Positions 26,402 through 36,912 of a stretch of DNA of 64,000 nt are shown here, in pieces (the stretch's first letter is position 1; each line of letters begins with the position of its first letter). The notes under the pieces were generated by a model. It worked only from the letters and a program-made list of their open reading frames with translations, ran no database searches and was not told the origin of the DNA. Origin of the DNA: an uncultured Mycoplasmatota bacterium (GTDB lineage Bacteria; Bacillota_I; Bacilli_A; RF39; UBA660); the NCBI GenBank assembly GCA_900549625.1, contig URPE01000002.1, positions 74,428-138,427 of the forward strand. Reading direction: 5' to 3'. Both the position numbers and the translations under genes were made by a program.

Positions 26402-26614
26402 TCACTTAATTTGCCTGGGACTATCATTAGTAATATTATTTTTATTATTATTATTATTAGAATCAGATGGAATTGAAAGACCTCTAGAGGCTAATAGCAT
26501 GTCCCTTTTCCTCAAAAGTTCTTCTATTTCTTTTTTTATCTCAATATCACTCTTGCCTTCAGTATCGAATGTAAATTTAACATCAAGAGCTTTTTCTTTT
26601 TCATTATCAATCAT
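26402..26614 (-). CDS. Small hypothetical protein between ART effector and hydrolase
   Basis: Seventy residues: a charged N-terminal part with a helix (DIEIKKEIEELLRKRDMLLA) and a low-complexity Asn-rich tail (SDSNNNNNKNN). No family recognised. It is placed directly between the toxin gene (20 bp upstream) and the hydrolase gene (start 12 bp after its stop), so it could be an accessory immunity factor, a chaperone, or a linker protein of the operon. Confidence 0.5.
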   Translation of the reverse strand: MIDNEKEKALDVKFTFDTEGKSDIEIKKEIEELLRKRDMLLASRGLSIPSDSNNNNNKNNITNDSPRQIK

Positions 26615-26633
26615 ACATATCTCCTATCTATAT

Positions 26634-29597
26634 TTATTTTACCACACATTTAACTATTATTTTTTCAAGACCATTAATATCTTTTACAGGTGATGACACA
26701 TCTACTATTGTTAATTCAGTATTCCTTGCTAATAAAAATTCATTTTCCAAGTTATAGAAATCAGAAATTTGATTTATATAAGCACCTGGAGTACCCTTTT
26801 TAGCAATTATATCTAAAACTATTGGACAATCCATTCTTTTAGCAAAGGAAGTACTATATGCAGGAGAGGTACTTACATAACTTAAATCCTTAAAAGGTTT
26901 ACCGATAAGAGTTTCCAAAGTAGTTGAAATTCTTGGCAAATCATTTTCAGCAATACCATCAAACAAAGCGGCATAAACTGAGCTTTGAGCTGTAAAAGCA
27001 GATAAATTCACTCCCCTATATAATTCAGTTGCCTGCTCCAATCCGCCATATTTCATAATAGCAGAATCAATATTTTTAACAAGTTTTTTTGCATCAAAAC
27101 CATTTATATTACCATGAACATTTTTGGCCCTTATTTGACCATTTATAATGCTATACGCACTACTACTATAAATCCTTAAAGCAGAAATCTCGTCAGTTGT
27201 AAGCCGTGATAAAAATCTTCCCTGAATAGTATTATTCAAAAAATTCTGAAAAGAGGCTTTTGAAGCTCCAGATAATTTTCCAAGAACTTGTTGAACGGAG
27301 TATCCATGAACAAACATGTCATGAATAATTTTGCCTGCATCTCCATAATATGAAGACATTTGCCTTTTTGCTTCATCAAGCAATATACTAAATGAAATAT
27401 AATTAGTTGGTTCACCAAAAGAATTTAAATCTGAAACATTTTCAGATAAGTTTTCTATAGTTTGATTATTATTTAATTTCTGTAAATTCATAGTTTCAGT
27501 TATATCTAAAGAATCAAGTTGATTGTTACTAATATTATCATTTATATCAGATAAATTCATGGTTATCGTAACATCATTAGAAATATCTTGTTGTCTAGAA
27601 AATTTAGTATTAGCAATCATAGAAGGAGTATTTAATATACCAGCAGTAATACCTCCGTATAATGCACTTTGTATTACATTTCCTTTTAATTCATTTCCAT
27701 CTATTTTCTCTCCAGTTATTAATGATTTTACTTCTTCTCCAAATATCTCTTGCCCGCCTTCTTCTAAGCCTTCTTTTGCCATTGAATGTATATAACTTTT
27801 GAAACTATCAACTGGTACATCATTAAAAAAACTTATTCCACCTAAAAATTTCTCGGTTATACTTTCTGTTGCTCCTGATATTACCCCATATGTTAAGGCT
27901 TGACTATTTGTATATCCTTCTGTTAACATTTCATGATAACTATTGCCTCCAGCTGATATTCCTAATAAGGCCGAACCTATTGCTCCTCCTCCTGCCATAC
28001 TTAATGCTATCGATGGAGCCATATTTCCTATTCCTTGACTTATTGCATAATTATCTTTTAAATATGCTCCTGTATAATCTCCACTTGCTAAGGCTTGACT
28101 TAAATACATATTTTCGTATTCTTCTATTGTATTTGCTCTACTTGGACTTTCTCCTGTTATAAATGCTCCAGCTGCACTTATTGCATGTTCTATTCCACTT
28201 GCACTTGATTGTATTCCACTATCTATCCCTTTTCCTGTTACTTTTAAATGATTGGTAATTGCTTCTTTTATATTTTCTTCCTTTGAAAGAGTATTTAAAT
28301 ATGCCTGTGCTTTCTCTTTACCTATTGCTTGATTTACTGTATTCTCTATTACTTTTAAATATTCATTAGCTTCATATACACCATATTTATCATTTAAATA
28401 ATTATATATCTTACTATATGTTTCATCTGTCCTTGCTACATGTATTAAATTTAACAATTGTTTTGTATGATCATCAACCGAATATGCTTCATTACTTAAT
28501 TTTGATATTCTCTCTTCTAATCCCCTTGCATATTCTAATTCACTTACTTGTCCATATCTTTTACAATATTCTTCATAACTTGTAAAATAATTGACTCCTT
28601 CGACATTTTCTATTGTTATTTTACTACTATCTACTTTATCTTTATTTTGATATTTATCATAATCACTTAATACAGTTAAACATTCATATTTTGCTACATC
28701 TATATTTTGTTCTATTTGTTCTATGTTTGTTTCACAACTTGTTTTTAATTCCTTTAATTCACTTATATATTTCTTGTAATCTTCTAATGTTCCAAACTTT
28801 TCTTTTATTACCTTTTGTGATTCTTTACTCAACATACTTATATCATCTATTGTTCTTAAATGATACTTTGCTCGACTAAATTCGTTTTCTATTGTTTCAT
28901 ATTCTTTTAACTCTTCATCTACTGCACTTATATATTGTTTCATTAATGTTTTTTGTGATTCTAATGGATTTGTATATTCTTGATATGTTTCATTATACAC
29001 TTTATCATCTATTACTAACTCTGGTGTTTCTACTTTGCTATCAATAAAACTTAATAAACTTTTTAAAACATTTCCTATCTTTGATATCTTTGTTGCTTTA
29101 CCTACCTCTTCATCACTTGTATTTATTATCTCATTATCACTTATTCTTCTATCTGTTTCTTTTATAAACTTACTTATATATTTTGACATTTCTTGTGTAT
29201 TAGAACTTTGTTCGTTATATGTGTTTATCTCAAATAATTCTGTATCATTAACACTAGATGAATCTATAGACATACTTATCTTACTTGCTACTATACTTGC
29301 ATTGCTTTCTTTTACAATACCACCTTTTTCACTAACTTTGTTTTCTAAGCCTTCTATATCATTACAATATTCTTGCATATAAGAAACTATATTATTTATA
29401 TTATTAGAAATATCATTATAATTACTTTTTATCTTCTTTAATAATCCATTAAAAGCTGATATATCATCATAATTGTCTGTTTGATAATTACTTATATCAA
29501 ATACTTCCTTTTTATTAAGATAGTACTTACTATAATTTTCTAAAGTGTCAATAACTTTTCTTATATTATCCGTGTTTACTTCAGTTATCACCTTCAT
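26634..29597 (-). CDS. T7SS effector with C-terminal ADP-ribosyltransferase domain
   Basis: A 987-residue polymorphic toxin. Residues 1-660 are identical to the second effector: a helical LXG-like N-terminus, then a Gly/Ala-rich hydrophobic stretch (MAPSIALSMAGGGAIGSALL). The last ~220 residues are an ADP-ribosyltransferase exoenzyme domain: EISALRIYSSSAYSIIN, TELYRGVN (Arg at ~861), YVSTSPAYSTSF (STS at ~909-911) and LENEFLLARNTEL (E951-x-E953), the R-S-E set with ExE typical of arginine-modifying enzymes. The ATG at 29597 is chosen; an in-frame TTG lies 12 bp upstream. The DUF4176 gene ends 17 bp upstream and the hydrolase lies downstream. Confidence 0.88.
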   Translation of the reverse strand: MKVITEVNTDNIRKVIDTLENYSKYYLNKKEVFDISNYQTDNYDDISAFNGLLKKIKSNYNDISNNINNIVSYMQEYCNDIEGLENKVSEKGGIVKESNASIVASKISMSIDSSSVNDTELFEINTYNEQSSNTQEMSKYISKFIKETDRRISDNEIINTSDEEVGKATKISKIGNVLKSLLSFIDSKVETPELVIDDKVYNETYQEYTNPLESQKTLMKQYISAVDEELKEYETIENEFSRAKYHLRTIDDISMLSKESQKVIKEKFGTLEDYKKYISELKELKTSCETNIEQIEQNIDVAKYECLTVLSDYDKYQNKDKVDSSKITIENVEGVNYFTSYEEYCKRYGQVSELEYARGLEERISKLSNEAYSVDDHTKQLLNLIHVARTDETYSKIYNYLNDKYGVYEANEYLKVIENTVNQAIGKEKAQAYLNTLSKEENIKEAITNHLKVTGKGIDSGIQSSASGIEHAISAAGAFITGESPSRANTIEEYENMYLSQALASGDYTGAYLKDNYAISQGIGNMAPSIALSMAGGGAIGSALLGISAGGNSYHEMLTEGYTNSQALTYGVISGATESITEKFLGGISFFNDVPVDSFKSYIHSMAKEGLEEGGQEIFGEEVKSLITGEKIDGNELKGNVIQSALYGGITAGILNTPSMIANTKFSRQQDISNDVTITMNLSDINDNISNNQLDSLDITETMNLQKLNNNQTIENLSENVSDLNSFGEPTNYISFSILLDEAKRQMSSYYGDAGKIIHDMFVHGYSVQQVLGKLSGASKASFQNFLNNTIQGRFLSRLTTDEISALRIYSSSAYSIINGQIRAKNVHGNINGFDAKKLVKNIDSAIMKYGGLEQATELYRGVNLSAFTAQSSVYAALFDGIAENDLPRISTTLETLIGKPFKDLSYVSTSPAYSTSFAKRMDCPIVLDIIAKKGTPGAYINQISDFYNLENEFLLARNTELTIVDVSSPVKDINGLEKIIVKCVVK

Positions 29598-29723
29598 GAG
29601 AAAAACCAACCTTTTAAACGTCTAATGTTTCTAAAGAGGCTACTGCTTGTTCATATTCTTTTTTTGCTTTCTTTATTTCTGTCGTTTGATATATATTCAT
29701 TAATTTATTTTTAAACTCTTTTC
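27616..29723 (-). repeat. Direct repeat copy 1 (2,108 bp)
   Basis: This stretch recurs at 34931-37038 in the same orientation, offset exactly 7,315 bp. I compared the translations of several frames on both strands and spot-checked bases and found no difference. It covers the last ~37 codons of the DUF4176 gene, the intergenic gap and the first ~660 codons of the effector. Sequence diverges abruptly at both ends. Confidence 0.92.
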
Positions 29724-29952
29724 CTAAATCACTTTCATAACCCTTAAATAACACTTTATCAATATCTTCATGATTAAATAAAATATTATTATCAGTAGCA
29801 AGAATACCTTCTGGATACAATGCTCCAAGATAATCATAAACTAAATTATCATTATCCAAAGTGGGATAAGCATAACCAATTACCATTAATGGCTTTTTAC
29901 CATTTTTTAATAACACAACACTACCTAAATTTAAAAAATCTTTATCATTCAT
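29614..29952 (-). CDS. DUF4176 domain protein, T7SS effector-associated
   Basis: About 112 residues. The DUF4176 pattern is clear: LGSVVLLKNGKKPLMVIGYA, LVYDYLGALYPEGIL, and LFNHEDIDKVLFKGYESDLG. These proteins are regularly encoded next to LXG-type T7SS effectors and are thought to help target them. The C-terminal ~37 codons lie in the 2.1-kb repeat. The start is the ATG at 29952, after GAGG. It lies between the large effector upstream (with a terminator between them) and the ART effector 17 bp downstream, with which it is probably co-translated. Confidence 0.82.
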   Translation of the reverse strand: MNDKDFLNLGSVVLLKNGKKPLMVIGYAYPTLDNDNLVYDYLGALYPEGILATDNNILFNHEDIDKVLFKGYESDLGKEFKNKLMNIYQTTEIKKAKKEYEQAVASLETLDV

Positions 29953-30015
29953 AATATACAATCCTCTTATTCTTTCATATCTTTTCTATTCTATACCTAA
30001 GTCTAACATATGAAA

Positions 30016-30040
30016 GAAAAAAAATCTAGATGCCTAGATT
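30016..30040 (-). terminator. Intrinsic terminator after the giant effector
   Basis: ATCTAG (30039-30034) pairs with CTAGAT (30029-30024), followed by TTTTTTTT on the minus strand; closes the giant-effector unit before the DUF4176-ART toxin unit. Confidence 0.75.
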
Positions 30041-30087
30041 AATTTTTCTTTGTTTAAAATATTAATTCAAAATAATATTTATATTAG

Positions 30088-33000
30088 CTAACTAGCTTTT
30101 TCAATTTGAAGGTCATTAATTTTAATATCTATCTTTTCTAACAAAGAATCTATATCAATATCTATCTTATTAATTCTTTGAGTCTTCTCATTGGTAACAT
30201 CAAACTTTCTATTTTCATCCTTAATAGTGTTCTTTATAAATAATAAATTGTCAATGTCGTCTGAATTTTTAATGGCTTCATTTAATAAGTTAGTAACTCT
30301 ATCAGCTGAAAAATATTTAGTTATTAGTTCACTATCCGTTGCATTTCTATATCCACTTCTATTATTTTCATGTAATGTTAATATTGATTTTATCAATTCA
30401 ACATTTCCAGTACTTTTATACTCTTTTATCAATTTATCTATTTTAATACTTTCTGACTGTGCTAGTTTAGACTTATTAATATACACTAATGGAACATTAA
30501 AATCTACACTTGCTTTATATGCATTTTGTTTCTGTTCAGCACTCATCTCTTCAAATACAACAACATAATCTGGTTGAATATTAGCAAGACGACCTTCACC
30601 AGTCAAATTTGTTCTTTCTAAATTAAATTCATTGTGTGTATGTCTAGTCTCATTCATAACATCTTTTCCAGGTAAATATAATAGCTGGCGTTGACTTTTT
30701 ATTACATATCCATCATTCATTGTAAAAATATCATAAGGTGCCATCATATTCATTTGTTCATTTGAAAAACTATTAAAGCCTATTACAACACCTTTACCCT
30801 TAACCATAGCCATTCCCATATTATTATTAGAAATCAAAGAACAGCATATACCATGATTAGCAGTTCTACTAGACAAATTCCATGAATCAAAATAACTATC
30901 ATTTATTATAGGCATTCCGCCATAGTTAGTATAGGTACTCTGAATTAGCATTTGAAAATCACTTTCTGGTTCATAAACAGGAATTTTTTTCCCTTCATAC
31001 TCGACATAATTGGTTATTTTAGTAGGATTAAACAAAGTTGCTTTTAGGCTTTTTGTATAGACTTGTTTAATTGCGTTTATTATATTTAATGTATCATTCA
31101 TATTATAACTGCTTGTTGATTCTAAACTAGAATAAACATTTTTAGCATTTTCAAGAGATGATATATTTAAAATATCATTGATTTTACTCAAATAGGTTGT
31201 TGCAATTCCATTAGCATCTAAATCTTTAATTGATGAAAAATTACTGCCATACATTCTATACAATTCAGTTGCGTCCTCTAAACTCATAGAAAAATATTTA
31301 TTAAAAATTAAATTTTGAACCTCTGTAACATTAGTAGCATGCTTCAACAATGAATCACACTTTTCAGCTAATTTAATATTATAATTTCTTAAATTATAAT
31401 TATCTGGAGTAACAAGACTTCTCTCTCTCTTAACTTCTTGATTATTACCATTCACAACAGAAAACAAATCGACTTGTTTTAAAATAATATTTCTTGCATT
31501 TTCCAAATCTGTTAAATCATGTATATTTAACAATTCAGCATTCACATCATTTTTTAGAAGATAATTTAACATAAAAGACATTTTTTGATCAGCTACTATT
31601 GAACTGGCAGAAGAATTATCATTAATAACAGATTGAACAAATAAATCAAATTTATCATTATTACTCTTAAGTTGATTAATCTGCTCTACAACATCATAAT
31701 ATTTACTTAACTTAGTTAAGAATTTATCCCCAAACTTATAAATAGCTTCTTCAAATAAAGAATAATTAAATGTTGATAAAACAAATCTATTTTTTTCTTT
31801 AATTTTAGATAATACATTTAGCTTTTCATCATTAATCAAACCTTTTTTATATGCTTCAGCAAAAAGAGATTTTTGAGGTATAGTAGCTTCTTTTAACAAA
31901 TTATTAATTTGGTTATTTCCAATATCATTTATAAACTTATCAATCTTATCGGTTAATAATTTTTTGTTTTCAGCAGATAAATTTTCGTAAATAAGTTCAG
32001 CATCAGTATACATAAAATTATTTAATATTAAATCATTACTTTTTATCATTTCATTAAACTTACTATTTAAATCTTTTCGTTTTGAAAATGAAAGTAAAAA
32101 TCCCAAAAAATCATTATCAGCATTATTTAAAATATAATCAATATACTGTGGTTCTAAACTATCAAAAAAGCCATCAAAATATTTTAAATTATCTGCATCG
32201 ATAGACTTTCTAAATTTATTATCACTTATAATTTCTTCTATTAATTTAAATTTTGTATCTTTATTTTTAACAAGTCCACGAAACAACATATAATATTTAT
32301 CAGTACTTTCCAATGAATCTAATATTTCAAGTTGTTGAGTAGTTTCATAATGACTAAGTAATTCTGAAAAATAATGATACTGATAAGATGAATAAGAAGT
32401 ACGATTAAAATTAAAGCCTTCAATCATATTTTTTATTTTTTCTAAATCAAGCTTTGTAAAAGCTTCTTTTCTAGCTAATTCTAAAACTGTTTCAGTATTA
32501 ATATTATCATAAAACTTATTTATATCACCATTTTCTTTTAGTAAACTCAAAAAATCTATTGTCTCATTATGACTAGAGTAATTATTCATTATATTTATTA
32601 ATTGAGGAAATTCTCTAAAAGCTTCTATATACTCTTGTTCAAGTCCAAGTTGCATGACATATTCATAATTAAAAGCGACTAATTTTTGCTTTTTTGAAAG
32701 ATAATTTATTACCTTTTTATAAGCTTCTTCATTATAATTTGCCATTGCCCTTAAGTGGTCACCAGATATACCACGACATTCCTTAGATTTTATTTTATCT
32801 ATCACAATATCTACCAATTGTTCACTATTGAATAATCCAATTGTTGAAAATAGTGTATCAATTGGTATATTGTCTTTTATTTTCTGTTTACCAATAGGAT
32901 CTGCAGCTTCATACAAATCAATTAAAGTACCTTCATAACCCATTTGGATACTCTTAAAATCATTGGCAATCAATTTATCAATAACAGCATCTATTGCCTT

Positions 33001-36000
33001 TTGATTTCCAAGTTTAGCTAAATCAGAATATTTTTCACTTGGTAACTCAAGGGCAGCAGCAACTATAGTTTCGTCACTCATTAATTCATAAATTGCACTA
33101 TCAAACAGCAATTTAGAACTTTCCTTATCAAAATTTCCATTCAATCCACTAGCTAAAATATCCGAATAAACCCCATTGAAAGTTTCATTAAGATAAATTT
33201 TCGTTTTTAAAGACAAAGAATTTTTTAATCCATTGTCACGAAGTAATTCATATCGAATACTTTTATCAAATCCTTCTAAATAATCTGCAATTTTCGTATC
33301 TAAAAAAATAGAATCGGATTTGTTTTTACATAATTCAAGTATCTTGTTTTTAACAGCATTTTTATACAAGCTTTGCTCATCAACATTCAAAAGACTTAAG
33401 TAATTTTTAAGTGCAAAAGAATTATTAATTAATGTATTGTACGCATCAGGATTTTCTATTAATTTTCCAATAATATCTTTATCTCTAATAGATGATAATA
33501 AAGTAGGAAATTCACTACTGCTAATCATTTCAGAATAAAATGGGCTATTTTCTATAAATTGCATTTTATAGTTATCATTACTTAAATTTTTAACAAATTC
33601 AAAAAATTGTTTTGGTGTTTCTTCATATAAAATATTTTTATATTTATTAAGTACATTTTTCTGAATATCATCAGATAGATTTTTAATTTCAAATAAGTTA
33701 TTTTTCAAAAAATCAAAACCACCCAATTTTTCTAAAATAATATCAAAAGATTTTACGGAGAAATCTTGATTAAAAATCATATTAGAATTATTTTTAAAAA
33801 AGTCTTCGTTAGAATTCAAAAATTTTTTTTGAGTATCTAATGATGATGATTTAAATAATTCAAAAACTTTATTGTTGCCTATATTTTCTATATCACTTTC
33901 TGATAACGACAATAGTAGTTCATTAGGTGTAAAGTTATTTGAGTTTGGCGTTGATTCATTAAATGTATTTATAGTATCTTTAGTAACAGCCCCAGCTGCA
34001 TCCACATTACTTGATGAATAAAAATTTTCAAAAAAATAATCAGCTTGTTTTGAAAAAGAGATTGATAATGACTTTAAACTACTAGAAATATCATCTAGCT
34101 TACCATGAAATAATTTTCTTGATTTAGCATTTTTTAACATTTCATATTCTTTTTTAGAAATTTCTTCATACCGTAAATTTTGATGTTCATCAACTTTTAA
34201 CCCTAAATAAACTATTTCCGCATTTTGCCTATCAAAATTATAATTTCCCTTACAAACAACAGCGCCATCATCTTTAAATCTGTAACTAAAGTTTTCAATA
34301 TTAGCTTCATCAATATTAAATTTCACAGCAACCTGCGTTTCTGCAACTGACATTAAATTGATAGATACCTGTTCTAAAGTAGGAATCCCTCCAAAAAAAT
34401 AAGCTTTTCTTTCTCCTAAAGAACTAAAATATCCAGAAGATTTAACGTAACCAGAGTCTAAAATTGCTTGAGCACTATTTTCACTAGTTATATGGTATAA
34501 ACCATTATCAAGTATATTTTGTTTAACATTAATATTACTACTAATAGGAGAATATTTGACTTTATTTTCCATAGACAAAACAACCGCTGGAAAAAAGACT
34601 GTAGATTTAGGCAAGTTAAGAATAGCTTTTTTAAGAGTTATATCATTTACATTATTAGCCAAAACGTTTTTAGTAATATTATCAATTTTTTTACTTAAAG
34701 TTTGGCTTATATCAGCAATACTAAAATTATCATTAATTATATTTTTATAATTATCATAAATAAGCATTGTATTATCGTTTATTAACTCTTTATTACTTTT
34801 TGTAGCATAAAAAGAATCACTAACCCCATTTTCCATATAAATTTTCTTTATGTCTTCAGCTAATAACTCAATATCTAATATATTATTTTCAATAGCATTA
34901 TTGACTTTTAGTTTTGTAATATTTGACGATATCATAGAAGGAGTATTTAATATACCAGCAGTAATACCTCCGTATAATGCACTTTGTATTACATTTCCTT
35001 TTAATTCATTTCCATCTATTTTCTCTCCAGTTATTAATGATTTTACTTCTTCTCCAAATATCTCTTGCCCGCCTTCTTCTAAGCCTTCTTTTGCCATTGA
35101 ATGTATATAACTTTTGAAACTATCAACTGGTACATCATTAAAAAAACTTATTCCACCTAAAAATTTCTCGGTTATACTTTCTGTTGCTCCTGATATTACC
35201 CCATATGTTAAGGCTTGACTATTTGTATATCCTTCTGTTAACATTTCATGATAACTATTGCCTCCAGCTGATATTCCTAATAAGGCCGAACCTATTGCTC
35301 CTCCTCCTGCCATACTTAATGCTATCGATGGAGCCATATTTCCTATTCCTTGACTTATTGCATAATTATCTTTTAAATATGCTCCTGTATAATCTCCACT
35401 TGCTAAGGCTTGACTTAAATACATATTTTCGTATTCTTCTATTGTATTTGCTCTACTTGGACTTTCTCCTGTTATAAATGCTCCAGCTGCACTTATTGCA
35501 TGTTCTATTCCACTTGCACTTGATTGTATTCCACTATCTATCCCTTTTCCTGTTACTTTTAAATGATTGGTAATTGCTTCTTTTATATTTTCTTCCTTTG
35601 AAAGAGTATTTAAATATGCCTGTGCTTTCTCTTTACCTATTGCTTGATTTACTGTATTCTCTATTACTTTTAAATATTCATTAGCTTCATATACACCATA
35701 TTTATCATTTAAATAATTATATATCTTACTATATGTTTCATCTGTCCTTGCTACATGTATTAAATTTAACAATTGTTTTGTATGATCATCAACCGAATAT
35801 GCTTCATTACTTAATTTTGATATTCTCTCTTCTAATCCCCTTGCATATTCTAATTCACTTACTTGTCCATATCTTTTACAATATTCTTCATAACTTGTAA
35901 AATAATTGACTCCTTCGACATTTTCTATTGTTATTTTACTACTATCTACTTTATCTTTATTTTGATATTTATCATAATCACTTAATACAGTTAAACATTC

Positions 36001-36912
36001 ATATTTTGCTACATCTATATTTTGTTCTATTTGTTCTATGTTTGTTTCACAACTTGTTTTTAATTCCTTTAATTCACTTATATATTTCTTGTAATCTTCT
36101 AATGTTCCAAACTTTTCTTTTATTACCTTTTGTGATTCTTTACTCAACATACTTATATCATCTATTGTTCTTAAATGATACTTTGCTCGACTAAATTCGT
36201 TTTCTATTGTTTCATATTCTTTTAACTCTTCATCTACTGCACTTATATATTGTTTCATTAATGTTTTTTGTGATTCTAATGGATTTGTATATTCTTGATA
36301 TGTTTCATTATACACTTTATCATCTATTACTAACTCTGGTGTTTCTACTTTGCTATCAATAAAACTTAATAAACTTTTTAAAACATTTCCTATCTTTGAT
36401 ATCTTTGTTGCTTTACCTACCTCTTCATCACTTGTATTTATTATCTCATTATCACTTATTCTTCTATCTGTTTCTTTTATAAACTTACTTATATATTTTG
36501 ACATTTCTTGTGTATTAGAACTTTGTTCGTTATATGTGTTTATCTCAAATAATTCTGTATCATTAACACTAGATGAATCTATAGACATACTTATCTTACT
36601 TGCTACTATACTTGCATTGCTTTCTTTTACAATACCACCTTTTTCACTAACTTTGTTTTCTAAGCCTTCTATATCATTACAATATTCTTGCATATAAGAA
36701 ACTATATTATTTATATTATTAGAAATATCATTATAATTACTTTTTATCTTCTTTAATAATCCATTAAAAGCTGATATATCATCATAATTGTCTGTTTGAT
36801 AATTACTTATATCAAATACTTCCTTTTTATTAAGATAGTACTTACTATAATTTTCTAAAGTGTCAATAACTTTTCTTATATTATCCGTGTTTACTTCAGT
36901 TATCACCTTCAT
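30088..36912 (-). CDS. Giant T7SS effector (2,274 residues), polymorphic-toxin-like
   Basis: Shares its first ~660 residues exactly with the ART effector, then diverges. A domain at about residues 800-920 begins GLYHITSENSAQAILDSGYV and resembles the start of ART/PARP-like folds. The middle (about 1,000-1,900) is a long helical, solenoid-like array of short Leu/Asn/Ser-rich units. The C-terminal ~310 residues contain SSRTANHGICCSLISNNNMG, then ETRHTHNEFNLERTN and QPDYVVVFEEMS followed by PLVYINKSK; I cannot name this domain, but the conserved-looking H/C/E residues suggest an enzyme. No signal peptide, as expected for T7SS. It is the largest gene of the window. Confidence 0.75.
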   Translation of the reverse strand: MKVITEVNTDNIRKVIDTLENYSKYYLNKKEVFDISNYQTDNYDDISAFNGLLKKIKSNYNDISNNINNIVSYMQEYCNDIEGLENKVSEKGGIVKESNASIVASKISMSIDSSSVNDTELFEINTYNEQSSNTQEMSKYISKFIKETDRRISDNEIINTSDEEVGKATKISKIGNVLKSLLSFIDSKVETPELVIDDKVYNETYQEYTNPLESQKTLMKQYISAVDEELKEYETIENEFSRAKYHLRTIDDISMLSKESQKVIKEKFGTLEDYKKYISELKELKTSCETNIEQIEQNIDVAKYECLTVLSDYDKYQNKDKVDSSKITIENVEGVNYFTSYEEYCKRYGQVSELEYARGLEERISKLSNEAYSVDDHTKQLLNLIHVARTDETYSKIYNYLNDKYGVYEANEYLKVIENTVNQAIGKEKAQAYLNTLSKEENIKEAITNHLKVTGKGIDSGIQSSASGIEHAISAAGAFITGESPSRANTIEEYENMYLSQALASGDYTGAYLKDNYAISQGIGNMAPSIALSMAGGGAIGSALLGISAGGNSYHEMLTEGYTNSQALTYGVISGATESITEKFLGGISFFNDVPVDSFKSYIHSMAKEGLEEGGQEIFGEEVKSLITGEKIDGNELKGNVIQSALYGGITAGILNTPSMISSNITKLKVNNAIENNILDIELLAEDIKKIYMENGVSDSFYATKSNKELINDNTMLIYDNYKNIINDNFSIADISQTLSKKIDNITKNVLANNVNDITLKKAILNLPKSTVFFPAVVLSMENKVKYSPISSNINVKQNILDNGLYHITSENSAQAILDSGYVKSSGYFSSLGERKAYFFGGIPTLEQVSINLMSVAETQVAVKFNIDEANIENFSYRFKDDGAVVCKGNYNFDRQNAEIVYLGLKVDEHQNLRYEEISKKEYEMLKNAKSRKLFHGKLDDISSSLKSLSISFSKQADYFFENFYSSSNVDAAGAVTKDTINTFNESTPNSNNFTPNELLLSLSESDIENIGNNKVFELFKSSSLDTQKKFLNSNEDFFKNNSNMIFNQDFSVKSFDIILEKLGGFDFLKNNLFEIKNLSDDIQKNVLNKYKNILYEETPKQFFEFVKNLSNDNYKMQFIENSPFYSEMISSSEFPTLLSSIRDKDIIGKLIENPDAYNTLINNSFALKNYLSLLNVDEQSLYKNAVKNKILELCKNKSDSIFLDTKIADYLEGFDKSIRYELLRDNGLKNSLSLKTKIYLNETFNGVYSDILASGLNGNFDKESSKLLFDSAIYELMSDETIVAAALELPSEKYSDLAKLGNQKAIDAVIDKLIANDFKSIQMGYEGTLIDLYEAADPIGKQKIKDNIPIDTLFSTIGLFNSEQLVDIVIDKIKSKECRGISGDHLRAMANYNEEAYKKVINYLSKKQKLVAFNYEYVMQLGLEQEYIEAFREFPQLINIMNNYSSHNETIDFLSLLKENGDINKFYDNINTETVLELARKEAFTKLDLEKIKNMIEGFNFNRTSYSSYQYHYFSELLSHYETTQQLEILDSLESTDKYYMLFRGLVKNKDTKFKLIEEIISDNKFRKSIDADNLKYFDGFFDSLEPQYIDYILNNADNDFLGFLLSFSKRKDLNSKFNEMIKSNDLILNNFMYTDAELIYENLSAENKKLLTDKIDKFINDIGNNQINNLLKEATIPQKSLFAEAYKKGLINDEKLNVLSKIKEKNRFVLSTFNYSLFEEAIYKFGDKFLTKLSKYYDVVEQINQLKSNNDKFDLFVQSVINDNSSASSIVADQKMSFMLNYLLKNDVNAELLNIHDLTDLENARNIILKQVDLFSVVNGNNQEVKRERSLVTPDNYNLRNYNIKLAEKCDSLLKHATNVTEVQNLIFNKYFSMSLEDATELYRMYGSNFSSIKDLDANGIATTYLSKINDILNISSLENAKNVYSSLESTSSYNMNDTLNIINAIKQVYTKSLKATLFNPTKITNYVEYEGKKIPVYEPESDFQMLIQSTYTNYGGMPIINDSYFDSWNLSSRTANHGICCSLISNNNMGMAMVKGKGVVIGFNSFSNEQMNMMAPYDIFTMNDGYVIKSQRQLLYLPGKDVMNETRHTHNEFNLERTNLTGEGRLANIQPDYVVVFEEMSAEQKQNAYKASVDFNVPLVYINKSKLAQSESIKIDKLIKEYKSTGNVELIKSILTLHENNRSGYRNATDSELITKYFSADRVTNLLNEAIKNSDDIDNLLFIKNTIKDENRKFDVTNEKTQRINKIDIDIDSLLEKIDIKINDLQIEKAS

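Noticed and set aside
27869..29382. Leu-rich plus-strand frames opposite the effectors (also 35184-36697)
   Set aside because: They are antisense shadows of the effector N-terminus; composition is unnatural and no ribosome binding sites are present.
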